Shown here: one piece after another, positions 26,517-35,735 of the stretch
Layout: each line of letters begins with the position of its first letter
Numbering within the stretch: the stretch's first letter is position 1
Source of the DNA: Bacteroidales bacterium
Lineage (GTDB): Bacteria; Bacteroidota; Bacteroidia; Bacteroidales; Muribaculaceae
Assembly (NCBI GenBank): GCA_019416285.1
Contig: DXXM01000001.1
Span: 124,001-188,000 of the forward strand
Length of the DNA: 64,000 bases
Direction of reading: 5' to 3'
Made by a program: the position numbers and the translations under genes
Notes under the pieces: model-generated
Told to the model about the DNA's origin: nothing
Seen by the model: only the letters and a program-made list of their open reading frames with translations
The model's database searches: none

Positions 26517-26672
26517 TGCCGACTATAGTTGGAAACAAATACAAGTGTCATGACAACAACACACCAAAATGTAGTCCCCGCGGAGACGTTCACACGTCCA
26601 TAACAAATTGAATCCCAGTTTATCGCAAACAAACAACAAGTGCAAAACAAATATTAATTTAAACTTTAAATC

Positions 26673-27242
26673 ATGAAAAAAGAAGTTTTACTTTCTTTAT
26701 TGATGACCACGCCAGTGGCTTTCCCGGCATTGGCTCTTGACTTATCAGACCTTACACTCCCTGGTACTGGTGGTGTCAACTGGACTCCCCAGTCTGACGG
26801 CTTTGTGGCTGGATATGGTGAAAGTGGCGAAGGCATGGTTTGTCCTGTCGGCATCAAAAGCATCACCCGCAACCTTTCTCTTCCTCAGGGTACATACAAA
26901 ATCAGTCTCGATGAAACTGCTGAAAACTGTACTCTTGCCGTTACAGGTGGTTCGGACGTTGAAGTTATCGTGACAAGAAGAGTAGTTACCGGTTTCATCG
27001 TGAAATCTGGAACTGCAACAACAGTAACTGTCACCATCACCCCGACAAATGACGAAAAGGATAACAAGGGCAACGTGATTGAAAAGCCTTTCTCTTTCTC
27101 TAAGCTGAATCTTGAACTTGACTTCAACTGGGCTACCGCTGTAGGCAATATTAACACTGCCTATACCAAGGCTAAGTTCGACCAGCTCCAGACTGTTTTA
27201 TCTGAAAAGTCTTGTGAGAATAGCTTTACGCAGAGTCTGTGA
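26673..27242 (+). CDS. N-terminal piece of the giant surface protein (frameshifted)
   Basis: It carries a signal peptide (MKKEVLLSLLMTTPVAFPALA) and a beta-rich domain (about 23-150) with GTYKISLDETAENCTLAVTGGSDVEVIV, then the beginning of a helical region (WATAVGNINTAYTKAKFDQLQTVLSEK). Reading then stops at TGA 27240-27242, four bases into the next frame, which continues the same helical style for 1,989 residues. One extra T in TTT at 27225-27227 would restore a single reading frame (SFYAESVTVKN). It is best read as the first part of one protein of about 2,180 residues, interrupted by a real or assembly-derived one-base deletion. Confidence 0.75.
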   Translation: MKKEVLLSLLMTTPVAFPALALDLSDLTLPGTGGVNWTPQSDGFVAGYGESGEGMVCPVGIKSITRNLSLPQGTYKISLDETAENCTLAVTGGSDVEVIVTRRVVTGFIVKSGTATTVTVTITPTNDEKDNKGNVIEKPFSFSKLNLELDFNWATAVGNINTAYTKAKFDQLQTVLSEKSCENSFTQSL

Positions 27243-30200
27243 CTGTCAAGAATACTTCTAACAAGGTTGTCGATCTCTCTAATGCCAAGACTGCTCTTGA
27301 AACCAAGATTGCTGCTCTTGATAAGGATATCGAAGCTCTCGGCACAGAGTCTCTCGCAAACTATAAGAAATACGAACTTTACAAGGAGAACAACAAGGTT
27401 CTTGCTTCCATTGCGTCTGTCAAGGCTGAGGCTGACTCATATAATAGCGACGTCAAGGCTGAAAATACACGCTTCGGTAACTATGCTGTCAATACAGTAG
27501 ACAAGAGCGCCCAGCTTGAGAAACAGCTTGCCTATGTTGTGAAGGTTCAGACTCTTAATGAAGATATCGCTGCTATTCTTGCCGATAAGGGTAATGAAAA
27601 CTATGATTATGTCGTAAGTGAGAACTATGAGAAGAGAGGGAAAGACCTTGCAGCTCTTCTCGCACCTTACAAGACTTTGGTTGAGTCAACCTATGCTGAC
27701 GACAAGATGGAGTCAAAAATTGACACCAAGGCTCTTGTCTCTGCATGGAAGACTATCGACAACGAATATGAGCTTCTCAATGGCCGTATCAACGGCGCTT
27801 CTGATGACCTCAAGGCTTATGATCAGTTCAAGACAGGCGAGGGCAGTGATCTCTTCCTCGCTCTCCGCAAGTCTTACCAGGAACTCGTGATTTCTCTCGC
27901 TGAAAACAAGAACGTTGACGATAAGGGCAAACCTCTGCCTTACCCCGCAAACGCTTTTGCCGAGAAAATCAACGAACTCAACAATACCTTTGAGCCCCTC
28001 TATCGTGCCGCTGCCGATTATGTAGACGTAGAGCAGGATAAGAATGGTCTTGACTATGCTACACTTAAGGAAATTGGTGGCGCTAAGGAAACCTCTGTCA
28101 ATGCTATCGCTGCTATCAATGCCGCACAGCAGGCAGTCAGTGCGGCTAATACCGAATGGAATAGAGTCGTGACTGAGCAGAAGGCTGAAATGGCGACTGC
28201 ATACGCGGCCATCAAGACGGCTACTGATAATGCTGCTGCTGTCGCAAAGGCTATCAATGTCCCTTCCCAGCTTCAGGGCGAGGTTGACGCTGCTCTCAAG
28301 AAAGTCAATGACGAAATCGCTAAAGTCAAAGCTGCTGTCGACGCCGTTTACGGAAAGAGCCTTGTTGCAAGTGAATTCGATTCAGCTTATACAGGCAAGG
28401 GTACTGTCGGCAAAGCCCAGGCTGCTCTCAATACTCTCAGTAATCAGGCTGCCCAAATTACTGCACAGCACGGCCGTCTGACTTCAATACAGGCGCAGAT
28501 TAAGGGTATCTCCTTCCTTGAAGGCCTTTATGCTGGTGACCTCAAGACTATTGAGGATGCTTTTGCTGCTCTCACAAAAATCAACGATAAGAAGACTACT
28601 GAGGCAGTGGCTGACGGCGGTCCCATTGATAAGCTCCTTACTAATCTTGAAACCGCTTCTGCCGGTCTTATCGATGCATACAAAGCTGCTGATGTCAAGG
28701 CTGACTACGACAAATTTACCAAATATGTCGACAGCGAAAAGAAGATTCTTCCCGGAGCCGAAGGTGTCCGCACTTCCACATACAAGACTAACGAGGCGCT
28801 CACGAAGGATGTCAATGAAGTCAACAAGAAACTTCAGGATGCAGTTGCCAACCATGAGGACGGCAAGATCATGCAGACCTACGCAGCTATCAAGAAGATT
28901 GGCGAGGACGCTGACGCTGCCGGAGTCAAAGATCGGATTAAGGCTGCCCGTAATCAGTTCACGAAAGATGCTTCTGCAGCCAACCATAAGGTTGTAAGCG
29001 ATAAGCTTGCCGCTCTCAAGGCTGAACTTGCCGCTGCCAAGACTCAGGGTAATGAAAAGACTGCTGATGCCGATAAGAAAATTGCTGAACTTGAAGGCAA
29101 ACTTATAACACTCTTATCAAGCATCAACGCATCAGGTACACCTAAGGAATCCGAGTACAATAAGTATGACAATACTCTTCAGACCAACCTCAATACCGAT
29201 ATTCCCGCTATTGAGAAAATTGTTGAGAAAACTCTTGCCAACTATCGTGCTAAGAAGGCTCTTGATGCTAAGTATGCAGAACTCGAGACTGCTCTCGGCA
29301 ATGCCGCAAATATCAACGCTCAGCTTTCCAAGTCACCCGCTCTGGAGCACTATGAAGGTGTAATCGGTACTAAGGAGAATAATAAAGGTTATTGGAAAAC
29401 TGCCAACAACTACAGCAAGCAGATTTCAGAGGCTTACAATGCTGCTAAGGTCAGCGAAAATGCTGCCGCTATAAAGGATGCTACTCTTTCAAGCATGGAG
29501 GGTACTATAGCTACTGTCAAGGCTGTGGGCGAGCAGATTCGTGCCAATGAAGCTGCACATGACGCACAGCTTGCAGCAGCCGACCGTGTTAATAAGCTCC
29601 TTCAGGAAGTTCAGGCAGAACTTAACAAGGCTAATGCTGACGGTAATAATGGTTCCTTCACTCCTGAAGCTATCTCTGCTAAGGTTAAGGAAGTATCTGA
29701 GGAAATGCTTAAGCTCAACCGTGAAGTCCTCACCGAATACGGCAATGGCGCTTCTGTTGACCTTACCAATGTGGTTGTTCCCAAATTCGAGGCTCAGGAA
29801 GCCATCGCTCAGGAACTTCTCAATTCATTCTCCGCTACCTACAGCGCTGCTATCGCTGAAGAGAATGGCAAGCGTCTCGCAGACAAGAAGTATGCTGACG
29901 GCACTTCAAGCTGGAACCAGATTTCAGCCGCACTTACTTCAGAGTACGACAGCTCTATCGCATCTTATATCAAGCACGCTTATCAGCTTACAAATGCCGG
30001 CTACAAGGCTTATATCGCTGAGAAGGGTGGTATGAAAACTCCGATTGAGAACCTTTACGGACTTCAGCCGCAGATAGCAACAAAGAAAAATGTTGTTGAG
30101 GATCCGGTCAAAGGTATTCTTGCTGTTGCTAACAAAGAAGGCAAACTTCTTACTAAGGAAGCTCTTGCTGACGCTGTAGCTGATGCAAATGACCTTCTTG

Positions 30201-33200
30201 CTGAAATCAAGAGCGTGGGCAATTCTGCTAATGCTGAGGCTGACCAGTTTGCAGAAGGCTATTGGAACATTATCAAGACTCAGCTTGATGTCAATACCGC
30301 TAACCACACAGCTCTTGAAAATGCAGGTATCGTTGATAAATTCATTACCGTCAAAGTTAATGGCAAGGACACTAAGGTTGCCGTAGTCACCGTCGCTACT
30401 GACGAAATGAAGGATGAGGATGCTGCCGTTCTTGCCGCTAAGAAGCTCTATTACAAGAACGCTACTGATTCCAAGAAACCCAATTACTTAGTAGTAGTTG
30501 ATCACCTTGGTCTTGTAATGGACGATATCGCCAACTATCTTGATCAGGTTGAAGAACTCTCTGATGCCCGCAAGGAAGCTATCGCCAAGAAGATGTGGAG
30601 CGTTTCTTACGATAAGACAGTTGCCGAGCTCTCCAAGCGTATCAGTGCTGTTGACGGCTTCACCGGTGCTACCGCTGCTGAACGTGCTGCAGCCAAGAAG
30701 ACCATGAACGAGGCTATGGGTAAGATTTCCGGTCTTAACGGAGAGGTTGCCAAACTTACATCTGTCTTTGCCGGGCTCAACGCCAAGCTTGGTGCTGAAG
30801 CTGATGCTACTACAGCAACCACACTCGCAGGTTACTGGAATAAAGCTAATGCGGCTTACGACGTAGTCAAAGCTGCTCACGACAAGGCAACTGCAACTGC
30901 TAAACTCCACGATGAGTACACCAAGCTTCTTGACGCTGCTAAAGCTGATTTTGCCGCCCTTGAATCATTCGGTAATACTCTCGCCGGTTCCTATGGAACT
31001 CTTAACAGCATAGCAACTACTATTGAGAATATTTCGGCTCAGATTGAAGCTAAGGAGTATGTTAAGGATACCGACACTACTATCAAGCAGGATATCAGTA
31101 CCCTTAAGAATACCACAATTCCTGGTGCATACCACCAGCTTCTCCTTGACCAGTATGGCAAACTTGCCGGTCAGATTAATAATCTTGAAGCTGTCTGGGC
31201 TGAGGCTTCCAAGTCTGAGTACAATGTTCCCCAGGCTACTCTTGACAGCTACCGCACTCAGATCAACAATCTCAGAACTCAGATTCTCAGCAGTGAGCTT
31301 ACAGACAAGATTGATGATATTGCCTATGACTATGAGACAGTAGCTGAGCAGACCGAAGCTTATAAGGCTCTCGGTAAGGAGATGCGCGAGACTGAAACCA
31401 CCCTCTCTAAGATTGAGGATGAACTCAAGGCTCTCTGGAACAACAATACCGGTGCCGCTGCTATGGCTAAGGCTGAGCTTACTGAGGCTTACAACAAGGT
31501 TCTTGCCGATATCAATTCTCTTGATAATTACGAGCCCGAGACTCAGGAGGCATTTGCTGACCAGTTCGCTGGCTTCAAGGCTGAACTCGACAAAATCGCT
31601 GATGACTGGACCGCAGCCGGTGTGAACGTAGTGATGCAGAAAGACAACTTCGCAAGCCGCATAGCCGATGTCGCTGCCGACGTAGCCAAGACTAAACCCG
31701 CTGTTGAGAAGAAGGATGCCGCTGTCAAGGCTCACAAGGCTGCTTACAAGAAGCTCTCTGAGGCTTACGACGGTCAGGTTGATATCCTCAATGATATTAA
31801 GAACCTCGTTGAAGTTAATGATATCTTCTTTGCAGAGAAACAGCGTGAAGAAAACGGTCAGCCTGTTGTGGATGCTCAGGGTAACCCTGTGATGTACAAG
31901 CCTGTCAAGGAAGCGTTTGAAGCTCAGATTGAGAAGCTTGAGGCTCGCCTCGCCAATACCAAGGCTGATCTTGACAAGCAGAACGCTTCTGGTAAGATGA
32001 CTGCCGACAGCAAGCTCGCCGGTTTCGAAGCTTCTACTCTTGAACCTGGAAAGGGTGATATCCCCACTGAGACAGTAACCATCCCTGATGCTATCAATTC
32101 TCTCAGGAATGATAATCCTGATGGCGTTGTTTATACTGTGGCCGGTTCCAATGGCCATTTGAATGTCCAGACAGTTATGTCGGATCAGCTCGATGCTATC
32201 TACAAAGCTATCAAGGAGGCCAATATCCTCCCGGATGTTAAGGCAGATCTCCTTGCTCAGCATGCAGATCTCGCTGAAAAGGCTAAAAAGGCTCTTGACA
32301 AGACTCAGATTCTCCAGGGCAATGAGACAGATGCTCAGTGGAATGCAAAGAAGCTTGCTCAGGCTGAGAAGAATATCGAGGCTGCCCGTGGTATTATCGA
32401 AGACGCTCAGGCTCTCAAGGCTACCGGCGACGAGAATACCTTCATGCGTGGTGACGTCAACCTCGACGGTGCTACTGACGTATTCGATGTTCAGACTGTC
32501 ATTACTCTTGTCGGCGAGCGCACAAGCTACGACGAATTCGTTGCCGCCAACGGTGAGAAGGGTCGCGTGATGGCAGCTGCTGCCGATATGGACGATGACC
32601 AGGCCTTCACTTCTGCCGATATCTCGCGCGTAGTCAACGAATCTTTCAAAGTTCCGACTCAGGCCCGTATCGCAATGTCGCGTGGAGCTGTTGAAGGCGC
32701 GAACATCGTTGCTGCAAGCTTCGTAAGTGAGGAAGCCGGTGTACGTCGTTATGCTGTCACTATCGACAATACAGCAGCCTTCACCACCGGTCAGCTTGAT
32801 ATCAAGCTCGGTGATGGCATGACTCTCGTCGATGTTGTTGCTGCTGACCGTGCCGCTTCTCATGAGGTTGCTCTCTTCCACCACGGAGTTGACAGCAAGC
32901 GTGTTGTTCTCTTCAATATGGACAATGCTGTCATCGAAGGCCAGAACGGTGCTGTGGTTTATGTTGACGTTATCGGTGACGGTGCTGTCACTGTCGAAGA
33001 AGCTATCTTCGCTGACCGCAACTTCATCAACTACCGTCTCACTAAGCCCGAAGGCACTTCCGGCATCGAAGACACTGTCATCGACAACAACGGTGGTCTC
33101 AAGCAGCGCATCTACAATGCCGCTGGTCAGGCTCTCCGCGGTCTCCAGCGCGGCGTGAACATCATCCGCAACTCTGACGGATCTGTAAGCAAAGAATACC

Positions 33201-33208
33201 ACAAGTAA
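27239..33208 (+). CDS. Giant helical surface protein with dockerin-like, cohesin-like and sorting-tail modules
   Basis: Residues 1-1730 are almost entirely charged and Ala/Lys/Glu-rich helices with no cysteine seen, like extended coiled-coil or FIVAR-type adhesin stalks. At 1737-1800 lies a dockerin-like pair of calcium loops: DVNLDGATDVFD (1739-1750) and DMDDDQAFTSAD (1783-1794). A cohesin-like beta domain follows (about 1811-1937), then a C-terminal tail (IYNAAGQ to the end, from about 1958) resembling Bacteroidetes surface-sorting tails. The GTG at 27239 overlaps the upstream TGA; lacking its own signal peptide, this frame is probably the continuation of the preceding piece. Codons are rich in GCT, CTT and AAG, unlike the neighbouring housekeeping genes. 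Export and dockerin function are inferred. Confidence 0.8.
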   Translation: MTVKNTSNKVVDLSNAKTALETKIAALDKDIEALGTESLANYKKYELYKENNKVLASIASVKAEADSYNSDVKAENTRFGNYAVNTVDKSAQLEKQLAYVVKVQTLNEDIAAILADKGNENYDYVVSENYEKRGKDLAALLAPYKTLVESTYADDKMESKIDTKALVSAWKTIDNEYELLNGRINGASDDLKAYDQFKTGEGSDLFLALRKSYQELVISLAENKNVDDKGKPLPYPANAFAEKINELNNTFEPLYRAAADYVDVEQDKNGLDYATLKEIGGAKETSVNAIAAINAAQQAVSAANTEWNRVVTEQKAEMATAYAAIKTATDNAAAVAKAINVPSQLQGEVDAALKKVNDEIAKVKAAVDAVYGKSLVASEFDSAYTGKGTVGKAQAALNTLSNQAAQITAQHGRLTSIQAQIKGISFLEGLYAGDLKTIEDAFAALTKINDKKTTEAVADGGPIDKLLTNLETASAGLIDAYKAADVKADYDKFTKYVDSEKKILPGAEGVRTSTYKTNEALTKDVNEVNKKLQDAVANHEDGKIMQTYAAIKKIGEDADAAGVKDRIKAARNQFTKDASAANHKVVSDKLAALKAELAAAKTQGNEKTADADKKIAELEGKLITLLSSINASGTPKESEYNKYDNTLQTNLNTDIPAIEKIVEKTLANYRAKKALDAKYAELETALGNAANINAQLSKSPALEHYEGVIGTKENNKGYWKTANNYSKQISEAYNAAKVSENAAAIKDATLSSMEGTIATVKAVGEQIRANEAAHDAQLAAADRVNKLLQEVQAELNKANADGNNGSFTPEAISAKVKEVSEEMLKLNREVLTEYGNGASVDLTNVVVPKFEAQEAIAQELLNSFSATYSAAIAEENGKRLADKKYADGTSSWNQISAALTSEYDSSIASYIKHAYQLTNAGYKAYIAEKGGMKTPIENLYGLQPQIATKKNVVEDPVKGILAVANKEGKLLTKEALADAVADANDLLAEIKSVGNSANAEADQFAEGYWNIIKTQLDVNTANHTALENAGIVDKFITVKVNGKDTKVAVVTVATDEMKDEDAAVLAAKKLYYKNATDSKKPNYLVVVDHLGLVMDDIANYLDQVEELSDARKEAIAKKMWSVSYDKTVAELSKRISAVDGFTGATAAERAAAKKTMNEAMGKISGLNGEVAKLTSVFAGLNAKLGAEADATTATTLAGYWNKANAAYDVVKAAHDKATATAKLHDEYTKLLDAAKADFAALESFGNTLAGSYGTLNSIATTIENISAQIEAKEYVKDTDTTIKQDISTLKNTTIPGAYHQLLLDQYGKLAGQINNLEAVWAEASKSEYNVPQATLDSYRTQINNLRTQILSSELTDKIDDIAYDYETVAEQTEAYKALGKEMRETETTLSKIEDELKALWNNNTGAAAMAKAELTEAYNKVLADINSLDNYEPETQEAFADQFAGFKAELDKIADDWTAAGVNVVMQKDNFASRIADVAADVAKTKPAVEKKDAAVKAHKAAYKKLSEAYDGQVDILNDIKNLVEVNDIFFAEKQREENGQPVVDAQGNPVMYKPVKEAFEAQIEKLEARLANTKADLDKQNASGKMTADSKLAGFEASTLEPGKGDIPTETVTIPDAINSLRNDNPDGVVYTVAGSNGHLNVQTVMSDQLDAIYKAIKEANILPDVKADLLAQHADLAEKAKKALDKTQILQGNETDAQWNAKKLAQAEKNIEAARGIIEDAQALKATGDENTFMRGDVNLDGATDVFDVQTVITLVGERTSYDEFVAANGEKGRVMAAAADMDDDQAFTSADISRVVNESFKVPTQARIAMSRGAVEGANIVAASFVSEEAGVRRYAVTIDNTAAFTTGQLDIKLGDGMTLVDVVAADRAASHEVALFHHGVDSKRVVLFNMDNAVIEGQNGAVVYVDVIGDGAVTVEEAIFADRNFINYRLTKPEGTSGIEDTVIDNNGGLKQRIYNAAGQALRGLQRGVNIIRNSDGSVSKEYHK

Positions 33209-33239
33209 TCTCTTTGACATTATCAGCTATAAATAAGTA

Positions 33240-33280
33240 AGCTGTGCCGCCGCTTGTTTCGGACGGCGGCACAGCTCTTT
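33240..33280 (+). terminator. Terminator after the giant surface protein
   Basis: A perfect 13-bp stem (33240-33252 with 33264-33276, rich in GCCGCCG) and an 11-base loop are followed by CTTTAT. It rules out translation from the GTG at 33244 as the normal start of the next gene. Confidence 0.75.
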
Positions 33281-33324
33281 ATCTCTCATCCCGTTTTTAT
33301 AGTAAAACAAAAATCATTATCGCA

Positions 33325-35352
33325 ATGAATTTACTCAAAAATACGCTCGTTTCAAAGCTGATGCTTGCCGCCCTGATGCTTGTCGGTGCCCGCTCCGCAT
33401 TTGCCGCGTCCGAGCTTTCAATTCCCTCCGTGGCCTTCAATGACTACGAGGTGAAGGAAATCCCCGTCACCTTCAAGCATGGTGGTGACATGGGTGCTCT
33501 CCAGTTTGATGTCAAACTGTCAAAATCTCTCGAGTTTGCTGCTGAGTCAGAGAATACTGCTTTCTCTGATGCTGTAGTGCGCAATGCAGCCTTTTTCTCC
33601 GACGGTCAGAACATGTCAGGACGTGTCTACAATTATAATAAACCAGAGGAAGATCAGTGGGCCCGCGTCCTCATTTCTACCCGTCGCGGCAACGCTTTTG
33701 CTGCCGCTGAGGGCGTAGTCGTAACCCTCCGTGTAAAGGTTAAGCCTAATCACCTCGATAAGACCGTTGTGAGCTCTCCTGAATTTGCTGTCACAATCAG
33801 CAATGCCAAGGCTTCTGATGCCACCGGTACCAAGACAGAGACAGTCTCTTGCCCCGCTGCTTCCGGAGATCAGGTTTCTGCTGTTAAGATGAGCGTAGAG
33901 GGCGGCGATTTCGTAATGAACCCCGCCACTGAAGTTACAGTCGCTCTCAATCTTGACAATATCGACACCGATGTTGCCGGCATGCAGTTTGATATGGTTG
34001 TTCCTGAAGGTTTTTCCGTCAAGAACTATCAGCTCACCAACCGTGCAAGCAACGGTGCTTTCCTTGATTACTTCCCCGACAAGACTAACCCCAATGATAT
34101 CCGCTTCATTGTTTCGGACGAATTGACCAACCAGTCATTCGCTAAGAATGAGGGCGCTATCATGACATTCACTCTTGTGGCTCCCGCAGAGTTCGGTGAG
34201 ACTGCCGTGCTTAAAGTAAAGGAGATCCTTGTATCTTCAGAGGTAGGAACTGGCAACTTCAAGAATTTCCGAGCTCCTGATTTCACCGTTACAATCACCA
34301 ACGGTTCTAATGCTAAGGCTGCTGCTGATGCAGAAGTCAAGGCTCTCAAAGACGCTCTTGCTGCCGCTATCGCTGAAATCGCCGAGAAGTATGCTGATGT
34401 CAAGGACCAGTTCACCGGTGCAGATATCACTACAAACATCACAACTCTTGAACAGGCAATCGCTGCCGCCTATGGTAACAATACTCTTGCTTCTAAGTAT
34501 GATGAGGTGATGGCTCCGAAGGCTGATATCACAGCCGCTATCGCTAAACTCGTTGAGGATGCCAAGGCTGCCCAGGCTAAGGTTGACGCTGACAAGGCTC
34601 TGAAGGCTGCTGCTGAAAAGGCTGCTGCTGAAATCAAGGCTCTCAACGACAAACTCGCTGCCGCACTTGAATCAATCGCCAAGAACTGCCCGCTCGTAGC
34701 CGACGACTTCAAGGGAGAGAACGTTGCAGACGCAATCAAGGCTCTCCAGGACAAGGTTGATGCTGCTGTTGCAGACGGTTCTCTCACTGAGAAATACGAC
34801 GAAGTGATGGCCAACACCATCGGCGAGCTCATCGACACTCTCGTCAAGGAAGCTGAAATCGCACAGGCTGCCGCTGTAGAAGCTGAGGCTGCTGAGAAGG
34901 CCCGTAAAGAGAACAACGAGAAGGCTTACAAGGAAGATCTCGCTGCAATCGACGAGCTCACCGCCAAACTTCAGGCTGAAATCAAGGCTCTTGAGGATCA
35001 CTTCAATGCAATCGGCGAGACTGAGCCCAACTGGGTTCTCGTTGAGCAGACCAATATCCTCGTAAAGATCCGCGACCTCAAGACCAAGGCTGACAACGAG
35101 AATGACCGCGTGGCTAAGGAAGGCGACTACCGCAAGCAGGTCGATGCCCTCGACACAATGCTCGTCAACCAGCTCATCGCTGCTTACGTTGCCAATGTCA
35201 AGACTTCCGGTATCGACTCCATCATCTCTGACGAAAACCTCGGCAATGTACGCATCTACACTATCGACGGTGTTCAGCACAACACTCTCGTTCCCGGGGT
35301 GAACATCATCGTCAAGGAAGACGGTACCACCACCAAGGTTTACGTTAAGTAA
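33325..35352 (+). CDS. Surface protein with two cohesin-like domains, coiled coil and sorting tail
   Basis: From ATG 33325 the protein has 675 residues. A signal peptide (1-28, ending SAFAA) is followed by two cohesin-like beta-sandwich domains, at about 30-165 (IPVTFKHGGDMGALQFDVKL) and 185-325 (VTVALNLDNIDTDVAGMQFDM). Then comes an Ala/Lys/Glu-rich coiled coil (about 330-640) like that of the gene upstream, and a tail RIYTIDGVQHNTLVPGVNIIVKEDG in the style of that gene's tail. The frame is open to GTG 33244, but that lies in the terminator stem. Cohesins bind dockerins, and the upstream neighbour has a dockerin-like module, so the two may assemble on the surface. Confidence 0.82.
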   Translation: MNLLKNTLVSKLMLAALMLVGARSAFAASELSIPSVAFNDYEVKEIPVTFKHGGDMGALQFDVKLSKSLEFAAESENTAFSDAVVRNAAFFSDGQNMSGRVYNYNKPEEDQWARVLISTRRGNAFAAAEGVVVTLRVKVKPNHLDKTVVSSPEFAVTISNAKASDATGTKTETVSCPAASGDQVSAVKMSVEGGDFVMNPATEVTVALNLDNIDTDVAGMQFDMVVPEGFSVKNYQLTNRASNGAFLDYFPDKTNPNDIRFIVSDELTNQSFAKNEGAIMTFTLVAPAEFGETAVLKVKEILVSSEVGTGNFKNFRAPDFTVTITNGSNAKAAADAEVKALKDALAAAIAEIAEKYADVKDQFTGADITTNITTLEQAIAAAYGNNTLASKYDEVMAPKADITAAIAKLVEDAKAAQAKVDADKALKAAAEKAAAEIKALNDKLAAALESIAKNCPLVADDFKGENVADAIKALQDKVDAAVADGSLTEKYDEVMANTIGELIDTLVKEAEIAQAAAVEAEAAEKARKENNEKAYKEDLAAIDELTAKLQAEIKALEDHFNAIGETEPNWVLVEQTNILVKIRDLKTKADNENDRVAKEGDYRKQVDALDTMLVNQLIAAYVANVKTSGIDSIISDENLGNVRIYTIDGVQHNTLVPGVNIIVKEDGTTTKVYVK

Positions 35353-35580
35353 ATTTGAAACACCCAGGAGTCAGTCCCCGTCCGCTGAACGAAACTAACT
35401 TCACCAGCCATATTCGCTGACTGACCATTCCCCTACAGGCGGGCCGCGCCTGATACGCGCGACCCGTCACCAATAAACCTACTGAGAATACAGAAAATAG
35501 ATTAAGACAAGAAAACAACCGGGAAAATTTGTATTTATTGCACATTAGGTTATTCAATAACCGAACAAACTTTTTACCGG

Positions 35581-35620
35581 AGGCTGCACATCATCGTGAG
35601 ATGCTGTGCAGTCTGTTTTT
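35581..35620 (+). terminator. Rho-independent terminator
   Basis: Arms 35581-35595 and 35600-35614 pair over 15 positions with one mismatch and one G-U pair around a four-base loop (GTGA), followed by GTTTTT. It lies 229 bases after the cohesin gene, an unusually long 3-prime tail. Confidence 0.85.
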
Positions 35621-35706
35621 ATCCTCCTGAACTCAATCCTTTCCCCTCTATACTCTCACCATCCAACTTTCCCCTCTCTCCTTTTCTCACATTCAAGTCT
35701 TTTTGT

Positions 35707-35714
35707 TAACTTTG
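35707..35714 (+). promoter_or_regulatory. -7 element for lrgAB
   Basis: TAACTTTG matches TAnnTTTG; a T run (35682-35685) stands at the -33 position without the final G. The predicted start is about 15 bases before the ATG at 35736. Confidence 0.6.
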
Positions 35715-35735
35715 CGGGCGTAAAAAGATTGTTTT

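Larger units (their letters stand above)
26090..26672. other. Long intergenic region with pyrimidine-rich repeats and a leader
   Basis: No gene is seen in these 583 bases. The first third is strongly C/T-rich on the plus strand and holds 9-base tandem repeats (26242-26300). The middle is AT-rich. A -7 element at 26509-26516 would give a leader of about 150 bases before the giant surface protein, including a small hairpin (CCGAC-TATA-GTTGG, 26519-26532). Confidence 0.6.
35353..35735. other. Intergenic region with hairpins
   Basis: No gene is seen in these 383 bases. Contents are a GC-rich hairpin (arms 35441-35449 and 35457-35465, one mismatch), a small palindrome GGTTATTCAATAACC (35548-35562), a strong terminator (35581-35620), pyrimidine-rich DNA and the lrgA promoter element. 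An independent small RNA ending at the terminator is possible but unproven. Confidence 0.55.

Noticed and set aside
27215..27242. Programmed -1 ribosomal frameshift at the surface protein junction
   Set aside because: No canonical slippery heptamer is present and no strong downstream stem was seen. A one-base deletion or assembly error explains it more simply.
30965..33220. A 751-codon open frame on the minus strand opposite the giant surface protein
   Set aside because: It is a by-product of the biased codons of the plus-strand gene. It has no promoter or family resemblance, while the plus strand encodes clear domains.
33244..33324. GTG start for the cohesin-domain gene
   Set aside because: It lies inside a 13-bp terminator stem, while ATG 33325 begins a good signal peptide.
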